From positions 496,001 to 560,000 of the forward strand of contig NW_026570280.1 in the NCBI RefSeq assembly GCF_019649055.1: a stretch of 64,000 bases of DNA. Reading direction: 5' to 3'. Below the pieces are notes generated by a model. That model worked only from the letters and a program-made list of their open reading frames with translations, was not told where the DNA came from and ran no database searches. A program made the position numbers and the translations under genes. This document shows positions 43,380 through 55,514 of this stretch, one piece after another. Numbering within the stretch: position 1 is the stretch's first letter; the number at the start of each line of letters is the position of its first letter. This stretch comes from Paramacrobiotus metropolitanus. Taxonomy: Eukaryota > Tardigrada > Eutardigrada > Parachela > Macrobiotidae.

Positions 43380-46300
43380 CAAAACAGATAATAAGTATGA
43401 ATAAGTTTTAAGTTTTTCTGTATATTTCCAGTACTGTAAGTTATACAAAAAAGCCTTGAGTGGGATATTGGTTAAACTAAGACGACTAGAGACGTAAACT
43501 GAAAGTAAGTGTCAGAAGTTTGTAAATATTCATTATTGAAGGATCGATAATGTTAGTTAACTTAGTGCGCTTTAGTGCAACAAGTTTGTGCATGAAGTCA
43601 AGTACTCGTACTTTAATATTAGAGAAAAAGTATTCACAAGCAGCGAAACATCGCACCAGGAAGAAAATGTAGCCTGTTTTCGGGATTTGCTGTTGTATGG
43701 ATTTATCGTGCTGTGGTTTGCCACAACATGAACACTACATTATGAACCTTGCGTACAGTATAAAAAAAGAGCTGCTTGATCAGGAAACATCATAGAAATT
43801 ACTGTGTGACTGAGTGTGCGTAGTGCGTACAACAAGTGCTCAACTGCGCTGTCTGCTCATGCGTGGATGCCATAGCCGCCAGAAATGTGATTGCGTTGAG
43901 ATATGCCCGCCCATGAAACGCCCATTGAAGGAAAACGCGGTGCGCGCTCGTCGCAATGGCGTGTGGTATTGTATTTTTGTCTGCATGTAAACGTCTTTCA
44001 TTTTCAAATAATAATTGTAGAAGCCGAATAATTACACAGAAGAGCACCTACCATCTGCTCCATGTGAGCACTGTGTGCTATGAGTTTTGTGCTATATGAG
44101 CGCAATGTCTAGCTCTGAATCAAAAAGTAAGAAAAGCACTACGGTTGCCTCGACCTGGCGCAAGGCAAACGTATCGCACACATCGCACACGCTCACGTGA
44201 GCTTTCAGTCTATGTACTTTCGCCCGAAGAATAATCCTTCGGGCGATTAGTAATACAGTGGCTGCGCAACAGGCTGCTACGGGCATTTGAAGTGGAACAA
44301 GCATAGACATATTTGTCGGACTATTCGTCGTGAATTACCCTGTGTGCACTGGTTACAACACCCGTGTGCAGTCGTTACAGACGCCCATTTCACTGACCGT
44401 CATTAGGAATCCGTGATTTATGTAAATTATCACCAATGCCAGCGAAATTCGTAAACTTCTTTTACCGATGACCTTTCCAGTAGGAAGAATGATATCGAAA
44501 ACGTTTTGATCTTTGACGCAAATTTTGTAAAGTGCTGTGTGCAGTTCCGTGACCTCGGTCAGTCATTGCTTTGATGCGAATGTTCGCGATATCGTCAACA
44601 CTCAACAGCAACATCACTGCCCGTCTCATTGCCCGTTTGACGTTGAACGTTGTTACTGGCTTTAGCGATTTCTGCACCGATATTTTAATACAATTTTTTT
44701 ACTTGACGGAGCTTACAGTAAGTCGCTGATTTTTAGGAATCTACTAATTTTCTTCCATCTTTCCTAATTTTGCGGGTGGTTCTGACCCACAACGCTTTCG
44801 CTTATCCTTAGAGCTTTTTCGTACACGCACCAAACGCTTTTAGACTGCAGTATCGCTCTGTCAAAGCGCATTTACTGTATACGCAATTAGGTACCAAAAG
44901 GGTGCCTGTAAAATACAGGTTGTCTTAAAGATCTCTTATTTAAAAGGGTTCCTACAGTTAAGGGGATGTGGAAAAGGGGTGCTACACAAAACAAGGGTGC
45001 TTGAGGTGGCTGTACTGTGACAGCCCACAAACAAAGTGACTTCCTCTGTTACAAGAACAGAAATCAAGGAACGGCAGTTTCATACATCCATAATTATAGT
45101 TCAACATTTTCTTGACTGACCTGGCAAAAACAATGTTGACCGATTATGTCACAAAACTTTAAGGAACAAGCAACGAAACAGGTAGCACTACGACTAATTA
45201 ATCAGTGCGACGCTGGTAATGCTTCGCCCAGTTTTTTATCACATTATTAAACGGTTGAATACGTGAAGCAAACGATTCTGACAGTTAATGTCGTTACAAA
45301 AACAGGCGTTCTCGTTTTGCAGACGACACTGTTGTTCGATGTTACTCAATTGTAACGTAGGGTTCTTCTTTATTATAACTTTTCAGTGCTAACAGATGAC
45401 TTCGCCTAACATTGAATTCTAACAGCCTAAACGCGTTTATTATATATCGCGTAATGAAGAGGTAGAAACGTCGAGAAACTCTAACGGACAAGTGCGCAAT
45501 CAAGTGAAATGCTGAACCGGCACTCTTGACCGGTTGTTCCAGAGTGCTCCGTGATGTAATAAATGGCTCGGACTACACAAGTATGTATAAAGTCAACACA
45601 CAAGTGGACATACCACGTTGTTACTGTATGTAACAACACGTTCTTAATACATAACACAGTCAGCCATGTTAAACACTGATTACTCAAAAATACCTGCTCA
45701 CACTGAACAGAAGGGATAGGACGGTTGCGTTGATAGTTAGACAAATGCTGCTGATCGACAAAGAGGACCAGTCAACTTTGGAGGTTCTGAAAACAGCAAG
45801 CGGTGCATAATCAGTAAGCGGTCAGTCTGCGGTACATAATTCTACTGAATGAAGCCAGTAAACTTACTCCCTTTTAAATAAGATCAACACAATATGTAGT
45901 GGCACCGGCTTGAAAGCTTTTTGAAAATGGAGTTCAAAACATTACCAAGCACCCATCTGATTACACAACAGATTATGTCGTGTCACAATCCCATAAATAA
46001 AGAATATGGAGTCAGTTACTGCGGTAACCCGAAGTACATTAGCTCTTGCTTCAGTGTTTTACTGGTTAAACGTCGCGACAAAGCAATTTGTTCAGATTTA
46101 AAATCAGATGGCAAGCTGATATCGTCGAAAAAAGGGTTTGGTATGCACGCACAAGCATGAACTGTGGTATTGAACTATGCAGTATTACAAAGTATAGTTA
46201 CACTGCTATAGTAGCTGCAGACGCGGAAGCCCTTAGGGCAAGCAAGCGAGCAACAGCGTTGTCACGAATTACTCATGATACACGATGCCGCCGCGTGCCC

Positions 46301-47404
46301 GTCAAGATTAATTGCCAAAGGCATAATGTACTGAGATCACCATTACTCTAGTCACTATGACATCATACCGACGAGTCACGACCATGCCTCAACCGGTCCG
46401 GATACATATAGTATAAAGACTCCATCAAAAGCTTTCCTTTTGGCCTTTTTATAGGGCTCATATACACACTGTTACACACGCTATATATAGGGGGCAAAAC
46501 TAAGCGTGTTCCACGGTTCTCCTGTTCGCAGCAAAGCCAAATCACGCTGCCACTGGGAGGCTGCCATTTGTTCACCAACCGAAAGCGGTCGGAATTCATT
46601 GCTTTAAATTTTTTATTCCGTTTATTTTTAGTAAATGTTTGAGTAAGTAAAAAGCAAACAAATTTTTCTGAGGAATTCAGGCTGGGTAGGAAGAAGTCCG
46701 CTGCCAGTGTAACGTTCCATAAATTTCTGAATGAATAAATGTGCCTATCAGGCACATCATGGACGAGGGCTATATAATAATAGCTTCCGAAACATAAAAA
46801 CTACTTTTGATAACCCGATGGCTTTGTACAGCACTAGCTACTGATCAGTGCAATCAAATAAAAATGCTTAATGTTTGTGAAATCAGCTGCTGGGATAATG
46901 CATAATAAATCATATTAAATTCATTGCTTATTATTGCTCAGTGGTACTTGTTTTCACATCCCCTAATAATGCATCATAGAGTGACATAAAAATTCTGGAT
47001 TTTTATTTTCTGATCAGTGAAGTTCGATCAAGTGAGGAAAATTTAAAGTTGTCAGCAAGATTTGTGGCAAATTGTCCATAGTAAAAAAAAACCATATGGT
47101 TTTAACGTTTTGTAAGGTGTATGTCGATTACGTAAATGTACTACGCTTGCATATCTGTGATTCTGTACCAAGTAGTTGGTGAACTGTGGCCTTTGCCCTC
47201 TTTTCTGCTCAGTTGTCAACGGAGGTTGTGCAGAAAATTACTCATGATCAGAATGAATATCAGATTCGGAATAAGTCAAGTAATATGTATCTAACATCTG
47301 ATTTTCCCCAGCTTATATAGCGCCTGGGCTTGATCTGATTCATCCCTAATTAATTCCCCATCAGCGGTCGTCTTGGCTGCATAACTATTGTGTATCCTCC
47401 TCTA
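43380..47404. other. No gene seen
   Basis: Four kilobases with only short open stretches on both strands (up to 130 codons at 46755-46363, minus). No signal peptide, domain, repeat or splice pair is supported. Confidence 0.45.
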
Positions 47405-47580
47405 AGCAGGGCGCAATCCGAGGGAAACCGAGAAACGGCTGAAAAAGGGCGCCGATGGGGGAATCGAACCCCGGCTACCTCGTTAGATCCGCGTACGCAG
47501 TACCACTGCACCACGGCGCAATACCTTGAAATCATTTGAAAGATTTTGTCGCTGTACGTGAGCCGCTTCTCGCTTCACAC
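47405..47580 (-). repeat. SINE-like repeat containing a tRNA-like unit, copy 2
   Basis: The inverted copy of 16376-16553, with tRNA-like part at 47448-47519. A box, B box and the T5 terminator are conserved. Differences cluster in the anticodon region (CTGCGTACGC versus CTGCCTACGC, GAGGTAG versus GACGTAG). No long palindrome surrounds this copy, so the SINE and the 16-kb palindrome are separate elements. Confidence 0.7.
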
Positions 47581-47989
47581 TCCGCATTCTGATTTAATCA
47601 ACATGCTGGGAGTACATCTGAGATCTGTGAACAAGAAGAGTGGCCTTTTCCATACCGAAAGCACGATACCCATGCTTTAATTAATGTGGCTGCATGCAAA
47701 TATAGATATACAAGAAACAGCCTCGGCTTCGCCTCCGCGTTTCTTGTGGTCCATGGCCATTTTATTTGAATTTGAATGAGTATTTATTAGATTAACATCA
47801 GTCTATTCGTCGAAACATGATCGGTACATGCAATAGGGCAAACACGAATTTTCTATGAAAATCAGTTCATGATTCTCTCAACCTCGAAAGCATTCCTTTT
47901 CGCTGTACATACAGATAATTTTACGATATCCCCTACCCGAAAAGAAAGCCGAAATATCTATAAAGTGTGAAATTCGAAACAGTGATAGT
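47581..47989. other. No gene seen
   Basis: AT-rich spacer. AAGAAAC and CTTCGCCTCCGCGTTTCTTG also occur at ~14680-14716, so an unresolved short repeat may be present. Confidence 0.45.
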
Positions 47990-48375
47990 GCACTGGATCA
48001 CTAGCTCGGTAACTCATCACTTCACTGGCTCTTTTCACTGGAAGTTCGTGTGTGCCCAGTGGTGCATGTACGGTCAGTAGTGGTGGCTCGATTACTTGCT
48101 TAGCTAACCGGTTCCGTTTGCCGGACAGTAGTGGTAGCTCGGTCACTCATGTACACTGTACAATAATGACAGCTCGGTCACCCACTCACCACCCGGACTT
48201 TCTGCGCCGGGCAACAGTAATAGCTCGGTCACCCGCTCACCTAACGGACTTTGTACACTGGACAGTAGTAACAGCTCGGTCACCCGCTTACCTTCCGGGA
48301 TCTGTGCACGGAAAATAGTGGCAGCTCAGCACTCCATCACCAAACGGGCTCTTTGCGCCGGACAGCAGTAGAAAC
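47990..48375. repeat. ~51-bp tandem repeat, about seven copies
   Basis: The unit reads AGCTCGGTCACCCGCTCACC, then a (T/C)CGGACTTT part, then GC(G/C)CCGGACAGTAGTA. The two best copies are exactly 51 bp apart; others are 35-60 bp. 51 is a multiple of three and one plus frame is open for 88 codons, but no start context or signal peptide supports translation. Confidence 0.75.
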
Positions 48376-49739
48376 TAAAGAAAACATAATATTATGCTAT
48401 GCAATAAGGTAATAACAGTACGTCATTCGTATTGCATAGAGTAACGTCCATTCAACTAACGTACTTGTAGTTGTTCCTTGTAAAATATTAACGTGATGTA
48501 CACTAATGTTGTACGTCACACAATAACTTTGTAATAATATATTTTACGGAACGTCTAGAACTGAAGGCATAATATTATACCATTGCCGCTCTACAATACT
48601 GCAGACCAATGGCTGACAAAAAATATAACTTCCGGTGCCCCAGTCGGTGATCCATGACGGATCATCCGTCATGCAGCCATTCAAAACAGAAATTTTCCTA
48701 ACCGTTTTACTATAGCAGCTTATAAAAAACACGCGTTTGATAATATTTCACAACTGTGTGTTATGTAATACTATCTGTGCATGTATCTGGATTTCACACA
48801 ATTAACAAACTATATTGTACTATGCCCTATGATATAATGGTTTGGCGGGTCTTAAATTCTATAGTTCATCCTTTAACGCTTTTCTATTTACACTTATTGT
48901 AATTAAGTAGCGCGAACGGTTCCCGTGCAAAAGGAATGCGAGAACCACATATAGCAGAACCCGCTAAGGAGGTACTATGTATGTGCACAATTTTTCTTAT
49001 AAGCTGTATTATGAACACACAGAATTTTTCGAATTTCTGGTTTTGTTCTGATAGAAATAGTGCTGCTATTGAAGCGAGAAGCTCCACTGGCGGAACTTCA
49101 ATAACAGCACAACATCTTTCGCAAAATAATGACGGCCTGTTTTATATTATCGTAATCTTCCGGTAGACCGATCATCTCGCGAATTATTCGGTCGCGGTTT
49201 ATGTACTTACCGTTTATCGTCTAACGGCATACTGTTTATCTTACAACCTCGCCGATAACTAAAGGAAAATCGATAACTAAAGTGAAAGCTTTGGTTTATT
49301 CCACTTCTGATAAATAACGAGACATAGCCGCTACTTCCGCTGGCTCATCGCCGCGTCAGCAAGATTTCCTATTCGATAACAGATGCGCTGAAGTGTCTTC
49401 AGGTTGTGCGTAGCAAGCTAAGCGGTGGATTAGGTTATTAATTCGGTTAAGTATTCCGCATCCGCATTTTTTCATACCCCATCCACAAACATTGCAGTCA
49501 ATCCGACTGCTATATTTTCGGATGGGGAATGCCGAAATGCTGGCGATTCCGCTCCCCGTATCATTCGCGCACAGTAGCATGCAGGGTTTTCCAACGGTGT
49601 TATTTTACTAGACCGCGCTGATAAACTCAGTTTAACGAAGCGAAAATACGAGATTTTGATGGTTGCCAGTTTGCAAAGGCACACGAGTGCGTTTCTATGT
49701 ACAAAGCAGTTAATAGAAATAAAATGACTGTCTGCGAGA
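48376..49739. other. No gene seen
   Basis: AT-rich. The ATGACGGATCATCCGTCAT palindrome at ~48654-48672 is the only notable structure. Confidence 0.45.
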
Positions 49740-50130
49740 AATCCGTACTGATTGTACCGTTCTAGCGAGCGCTTCGTTTGTACAGTTGCTCCTGTACTTT
49801 TGCCTTTGATGCGTTTGTTGCCAGCTTACTATCGTTCATCGCGTAATTGTCCACTTTGCTGTCGGTAAGCGTAACTTCCGGTGCGCCAGTCGATAAAGAA
49901 CAAGCACAATTCGATTTCCATAGCAATTTAGTCATTCCTGAGATGCTTAATTCAACTCAAAGTACAGAAAAAAAGACGAAGCCAAACCGTAAGGTTTACG
50001 AATAAAGCAAAGTCCAGATACAAGATTATAAATTTGTAAAAATTGTAGCAAAATATTTGATCTTTTGGTTTCGATCCACAATACGTGGCCACTATACTGA
50101 TAAAGTGTAAAACTAAATACGTAGTCGCAT
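49740..50130 (-). repeat. Locally duplicated repeat family, copy A
   Basis: The minus strand contains the blocks GTTACGCTTACCGACAGCAA, AAGCTGGCAACAAACGC, AAGGCAAAAGTACAGG and CAACTGTACAAACGAAGCGC. The downstream flank GATCCACAATACGTGGCC is also shared with the other copies. Read as protein it gives DSKVDNYAMNDSKLATNASK, but other copies are out of frame with this. Confidence 0.6.
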
Positions 50131-50290
50131 GATTAATACATACAAACTACTACCTGAAAGCAAATACTATTAAATAAGCAAATAAACACGTTACATTGTC
50201 ACTATCTTGCATAATCAATACATGATAGTGCAACCAACCTTGCACTAACTACCGTGCGTATATCAGTAAGTTCGTGATGTAGCAGCGTCC

Positions 50291-50357
50291 TTGGCTATTT
50301 GGACGATGGAGTGTTACCCTCGATGCTGTGGTGTCATTCCACCGTCCGATTAGCCAA
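50291..50357. ncRNA. Imperfect 67-nt hairpin, pre-miRNA-like
   Basis: TTGGCTA pairs with TAGCCAA, GGACG with CGTCC, and TGGAGTG with CATTCCA, separated by one- or two-base bulges around a ~21-nt loop. Size and bulge pattern resemble a microRNA precursor. There is no expression or conservation evidence. Confidence 0.25.
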
Positions 50358-50565
50358 CTCATAAACGCAGATACGAAGTGTTGTAAATGCTCGGTGAGAA
50401 CGTGTTACAGCGCATCGCGACAATTGATGGCGGGAGACATAATTATACCGTAAGTAGGATATTAATTATACACGGTGGCAATATGGATCCAAAATCACAC
50501 GCCAGTCACGGCCATCCGACCTGCCAGCCAACTCGATGGCGCAAGTCCAAGTCCAGAGTCTAGAT

Positions 50566-50607
50566 TTTTCCATCGCATTTTTCCTAAGGGGAAAATGCGA
50601 TGGAAAA
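50566..50607. repeat. Perfect 16-bp hairpin
   Basis: TTTTCCATCGCATTTT (50566-50581) and AAAATGCGATGGAAAA (50592-50607) around a 10-nt loop. Confidence 0.85.
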
Positions 50608-50808
50608 GGGGAATAACACGTTGTTTTACCGGAAAGCCGAACTAGAGAAAAATCGGCAGCGCGCGATGGTAATGCGCTGCGTGAAAATCGTCCCACTCAA
50701 TAACACTGGAAAACATAGCCGACTAGAGCGGCTTAGGACCGCTCGAGCGGTCCCAAGCCAGAAAAGTACCGCGGAACAAAGAAATGACGGGACGAATCAT
50801 CTACGTAT

Positions 50809-50958
50809 ACTGTACTGTTACCCTGCACTTGCCGAAAGTTTCGCTAGTGCAACCATGCGCACGTTGTACGATCGCTATCACGATTCACATAGACGGCATA
50901 CAACAGCAAACTGCGCACACTGTACGAAATTTCGGCAAGTGCAGGGTAACAGTACAGT
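50809..50958. mobile_element. 150-bp element with perfect 29-bp inverted ends
   Basis: The first 29 bases (ACTGTACTGTTACCCTGCAC...) reappear exactly inverted at 50930-50958. The centre has no gene. Probably a very short MITE; the short TSD cannot be fixed. Confidence 0.65.
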
Positions 50959-51329
50959 ACTTCGACATAGTGCAGATGCAAGCAGCAGCCGAGCAGCGGC
51001 GGACAGCACGGAGTTTGTGATACAAAAGAGATGTTCGAAAGAATGTAATTTAAACTCAGTTTAGTGCAATAATTTACTGTAGCGGCTCGATCAAGTGGCG
51101 CCACAGAGTTTGTGTACGGGAAAACAGCACACATGCAGCGTGTGCATACTCACGTGCTCGCAAGTACGAGCAGTGCACACTTTGCAATTGCTGATTTCCG
51201 ATGTACAAACTCAACCTGATTGAGCCGCTACAGTAGTAACGCACAGTTTTGACAGTACAGTAGCTACTAGCTACGGTAGTGATATAATGCGAGTCCAAGT
51301 ACGAATTAGCCGAGGAAAACAACCCGGTT

Positions 51330-51990
51330 CGGCAAGGAAATAATATTGTTGCACTGATCGTATCGTTTCTCGCAAAAGCTGTGTACAGTTGTACTCTGTA
51401 CCTGAACTTTGGCCTTAAAAGCTTTTTCTGCCAGCTTAAAATCGTTACATCGCGTGATTGTCGGCTTTGCTACTGGGAAGCGCAACTTCCAGTACCGGTC
51501 AAGCACCGGTATAAATAATTTCAAGAAAAATTTCGCCAGTTCCTATCTTTCTACTTCCTATAGTTCCTAGTGTTACGTGGGGCCTTATGGGCGCCCACGA
51601 ACCTTCGACAGCGAAACAACGGCCAACCCGGATTGAGGCTTTAATGCCGAAATCTAACTCGCGCACCGTAGCGCAGCAACACCAGAGTAATGAGGTCGGA
51701 TCCTACAGCCAGCGCAGCTGTACTGTAGATCCGTCAAAACACCACAGAAATGTGCGGGATGAAAATCCCCAGAAACAGCGAAACACAACAGCGAGTGGCC
51801 AATCGTGAAGGCGGAGCTATCGGCCTTCACACTAGGCAAAATGAAACACAAATTTGAACTGTATAGATTACGAATAAGTCAGCGTGAAGAAAAAACTAAA
51901 ACTTATTCAACTTTATAGCAGATGGTTCAATCTTTTCTTCTCATTACCGATCAACAATCAGTAACCGCTGTTGTTAACTAACAAAAATAC
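51330..51990 (-). repeat. Locally duplicated repeat family, copy B
   Basis: Shares with copies A, C and D the minus-strand blocks GAAGTTGCGCTTCCCAGTAG, TTTTAAGCTGGCAGAAAAAG and AAGTTCAGGTACAG. The intervening flank contains the CAATCTTTTCTTCTCATTACC-type block seen also at 52560 and 50050. Confidence 0.5.
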
Positions 51991-52239
51991 GACCACAGTA
52001 ACCGCTAAAGTGACAAAACAATAAGGATTTTAAAAAGTTTTGTGCGCCATGTAATAAAATGACATGGTAATAAAAAATGTACGTAGCTGGTATCACTTCT
52101 GCACAAGCTCTACAAACACATTTGCACGGTTGACGGCAATATTTCCTGGGAAAAACAATCCATATTGACTGTACGCAATGGTATGCGATTGCGTCTGTAT
52201 GTAAGCAGTCGATGGAAATAATACAACTGTCGGCAAAAG

Positions 52240-52650
52240 ACTGTATTGCTAGCATCGTTCTCGTGACCGCTTCATTTATTACATGTACAGTTGCGCCTGA
52301 GCTTTTGCCTTTAATGCTTTTCGTTTTAGCCAGCTTACAATCGGTCATCACATAATTGTCCGCTTCGTTTGCGGCAAGCGCAACTTCGCCTAAATGGCCA
52401 AGGACCGGCATCCATTATTTCTTTAGCAATGTAGTCAGTAGTCAGTTCAACAATGTGTTACACTACACGTCCAGAAGGAAACCCAAAGCCGAACCGAACC
52501 GTAAGGTCACAAATAAAGCAAAGTCCGTATACTAAATTCCCACATTTCTGGTACACCATTCAACCTTTTCTTTTCGTTTTCGATCCACAATACGTAACCG
52601 CTCTACTAATAAAGCATAAAATCTTATACACAGCGGAAAGTAGTACCATT
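52240..52650 (-). repeat. Locally duplicated repeat family, copy C
   Basis: Minus-strand blocks GAAGTTGCGCTTGCCGCAAA, GATTGTAAGCTGGCTAAAAC and GGCAAAAGCTCAGGCGCAAC match copy A. The frame is open to the left for 145 codons (52411-51974) but without support as a gene. Confidence 0.55.
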
Positions 52651-52859
52651 TTTAGATAAATACATACTGTAATATGTAGTACAAAACACAATAAACAAAT
52701 AAATACATAAAGAAGATCAGTATTTTTATGTAAAAGTGTATTACCACAAAATACAGGATAGCGCAGCCAACCCTTGTTTAGAAATAAATACAGAATTTTA
52801 TCCATGAGATAAAACAGTCTCCAGAGATACGAGTGCATCTGTATGTACGAAGCAGTCGA

Positions 52860-53300
52860 TAGGAATAACATGACTATCGGCAAAAAGTTCGTATTGACTG
52901 CAGCGTTCTCGCGAGCGCTTTGTTTTGTACAGTTGCACCTGCACTTTTGCCTTTAATGCTTCCTTTTTTCGCCAGCTTACAATCGTTCGTTGCGGAATTG
53001 TATGCATTGTTGGCGTTAAAAATGCAGCTTCCGGTGTGCAAATCGATCAAGGATAGCTGGATAGGTATAAATAAGTTTTGTTAAAATTTAAGCAGTTCTG
53101 AAATGTTTTACATACATATAGAAGGAAACAGAAACCGCACCATGAGGTCTACAAGTATAGCAAAGCCCGTAGAAAAAATTATAAATTTGTCAAATCAAAA
53201 TCAAACCATTTATTATTTTATTTTCTTTCTCGAGTTGTCCACAATACGTTACCCCTATACACTAATTAAATTTAACAATAAATACATGGCGACATCATTT
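52860..53300 (-). repeat. Locally duplicated repeat family, copy D
   Basis: Minus-strand blocks CACCGGAAGCTGCATTTTTA, GATTGTAAGCTGGCGAAAAA and GCAAAAGTGCAGGTGCAACT match copies A and C. The flank AGTTGTCCACAATACGTTACC is the same as the other flanks. Confidence 0.55.
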
Positions 53301-53907
53301 ATACACTGTACATAATGTGCACTGTATATGGTACATACTATTGTACACGATACAATATGCACTGCACATACTAATTTTGGAGTACGAATACATAATAAGC
53401 TAACATAAGTAAATGTATTATCCTATATATTAATAAAATAAGCCTTACGAACATCTCCTTCAAAACTCCCTTTTGTGAACGATTTATGAAACCAAACTTC
53501 AATAGCGATATGTCGTTCGATAGCCCTCATCCAGGAGATTTGTCATCAAAAACAAGTTATCAAAACGGTTTAACAGTTTGAAAGAAAATTTTCAAAAACT
53601 TCAACATACAAAGTCTATGGGAACAGCTCAAAAACGATTTACAAGAGCAAAGTAACTGCCAGCGGCAGCAGGAAAGAGCAGTCCAAGTAGCTGGCTTATC
53701 ATAGGTCGTTTACAGTGCTGACTAACAAGTTATTATTCAAGCACTTAAAGTTTTTCGAATTCCCAACATCAAATGACGTGTTATTCTGTGGTTCTTTGCT
53801 GTTGTTTTCTGTTTTGTCCATAAATCCATACCGCACATGTTGTTGATTTTGATTTTCTGCGTGTGGATGTGATATTTTCTGGACTGCTTTGTGTATCTGT
53901 CTTCACT
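53301..53907. other. No gene seen
   Basis: Spacer before the gene-dense cluster. I find no terminal inverted repeat that would mark the left end of a Maverick-type element. Confidence 0.4.
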
Positions 53908-54395
53908 ATGCCGCGAAAAAAGAGCTTGACTGGCCGTAAAGAATCGAACGCAAACAAGCAGAAGACCTCCAGCGAAACCTCTGAGCAACAAACCCTCCGC
54001 CAGGAAACGGCCAGGCGTCAATATGCAAGGTAACGCTTTCCCAGCTACTAATAAACATTAAGACGGTGCAGTAGTAACTTTTGTGGTTTTAAAGGAGATC
54101 CATTGTAAGCCAGCGTAACGAGACTATAACCGCAGCGACTCGCACTGCCGTGAACCCAGCCAAGTAAGTGTTACTGTTTTATTCAGTTCACCACTTCTGG
54201 CATTTGTCGAATTTTTTTATGTATTAGTTTGTAGCCTACCTGAACATCAGTAAAATTTATTGCAGTCATGAGTCTGATCCTACCAGCGGGACTGATGATT
54301 TCGAGATGGACGAAGTTGGTCTTGCACCTGTTGCTCTACTGGAAAAAGAAGTGCAAAATCTGCGTCAACGCGCTGCACGTATCCCAGCCAAGTAG
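53908..54395 (+). CDS. Small basic protein, at least three exons
   Basis: The ATG at 53908 (context CACTATGCCG) begins MPRKKSLTGRK. The first exon ends at GCAAG|GTAACG (~54028), the second is about 54095-54163 (acceptor TTTTAAAG, donor CCAA|GTAAGT), and the third starts after TATTGCAG near 54267. Phases fit at both joins. The product is ~106 residues: a basic Q/R-rich N-terminus (nuclear-localisation-like), a middle region, then an acidic stretch (TSGTDDFEMDEVG) and a charged helix LLEKEVQNLRQRAARI. The third exon ends CCCAGCCAAGTAG, almost the same as the second exon's donor, so a further exon is possible. It lies at the left edge of the polymerase cluster and may belong to it. Function unknown. 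Confidence 0.5.
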
Positions 54396-54692
54396 TACAT
54401 GTATTGTTGGAAAACCACCCTTTGTACATGTATGCGGTCGAGAGCCGCGTTTTGTATATGTGTGCAGTCAATAGCCAGTATTGTGGATGTGAATATCGTT
54501 CGATATTCACTGCTTTTTGTATGTATGTAATTACGCGGTGGCTCCAGCTGGGGTGGTTCAAGTCCAGCCCAGCTGGTCGGAATCAAACCGAGAAAACGCC
54601 CTGCATATTTTATTAAGTGCGAAGTGCTACGAATCCGTGACCCATTGGTCACTTAGTAATTATATTGAAGGCTAACTAAACAAACACCAAAA

Positions 54693-55514
54693 CTAAACAA
54701 AAAGGTCAAGCAACTCTTCCTCAGTCAGAACATGATCAACCAAACGTTGATCAGCCAAATACTCATCGATGCTACCATATTCTTCCACAATTCCCATGTC
54801 GTCATCGGAAACTGGAGATGAGGATGGAAGCCCGTTACACAACACCATACCCGGATTGCCATCCTCGATGACACCCCACATCGGTTCCGCTAGGACATGC
54901 GGTAGGGGGGCGGCAGGCACTGGCTGCGTTATGCCAGGTGGAACTAATGGTGGTGGAGCAGAGTAGGAAGCGGGGCCGGATTCCGACAAAATAGCCATTA
55001 GCGGTTCAGCAAGCGGAGCCGGAAGTGGAACCGTCGGAATGGGCTGCGGCTGGTTGGCGGGCACTACGGGTTGCGACGGACGAGCAGGTGGAGCTCGTAA
55101 TGGCAATCCGACGCGCGCACGAACAACCCGCGCGGTGGACGTTGGCTTCGGCTTCTCCACTTTTACGTCGTCATCATCGCTGTCGTCGATGGTAATAACA
55201 GGCGGGTTAACCACGGGAACGGTTTGCTCTTCACCACGCATCTGGCGGATGAAGAAGACGGCAGCCTGGTGGTGCTTGGCGCGCTCTTCGTGGTATTCCT
55301 CTGTCAGCATGTATGACGGGATGTACCCGGCAGGCTATAGAAACATGACACGCTTAATACGCTATATGGGTGAAACAAAAATCTGGGGTGACTATGATTG
55401 TGTAGACAGCGTATGTACCGTCTTGCTGAGGGCATCGATTTCGGCTAAACGAAGACTAGTAGCGAATACCACATCTTCGTTAGCCGCAAGGTGCTTGACC
55501 AGGGGATGTGCCAT
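54693..55514 (-). CDS. Proline-rich protein with SUMO-interaction-like motif (two exons)
   Basis: Exon 1 (55514-55419) starts MAHPLVKHLAANED and ends at a donor GTACAT. An 84-nt intron (55418-55335, acceptor TTTCTATAG) leads in phase 0 to exon 2 (55334-54693), for a product of ~245 residues. The N-terminal third is helical and charged. It is followed by VITIDDSDDDD, a textbook SUMO-interaction pattern (hydrophobic core plus acidic run), a basic spacer (ARVVRARVGL), a long P/A-rich linker and a C-terminal acidic-hydrophobic helix TEEELLDLF. No enzyme domain is present. The composition suggests a nuclear scaffold or transcription-type regulator; this is inference. It is divergent from the ANP32-like gene, with ~480 bp between the starts. 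Confidence 0.55.

Noticed and set aside
51974-52411. 145-codon minus-strand frame as a gene
   Set aside because: It begins inside repeat-family copy C and runs into unrelated flank. The other copies of the repeat do not keep this frame.
53301-54692. Left terminal inverted repeat of the Maverick-like element
   Set aside because: I found no block here matching, in inverted form, anything near the right side, and the right end of the element is outside the window. No boundary can be given.
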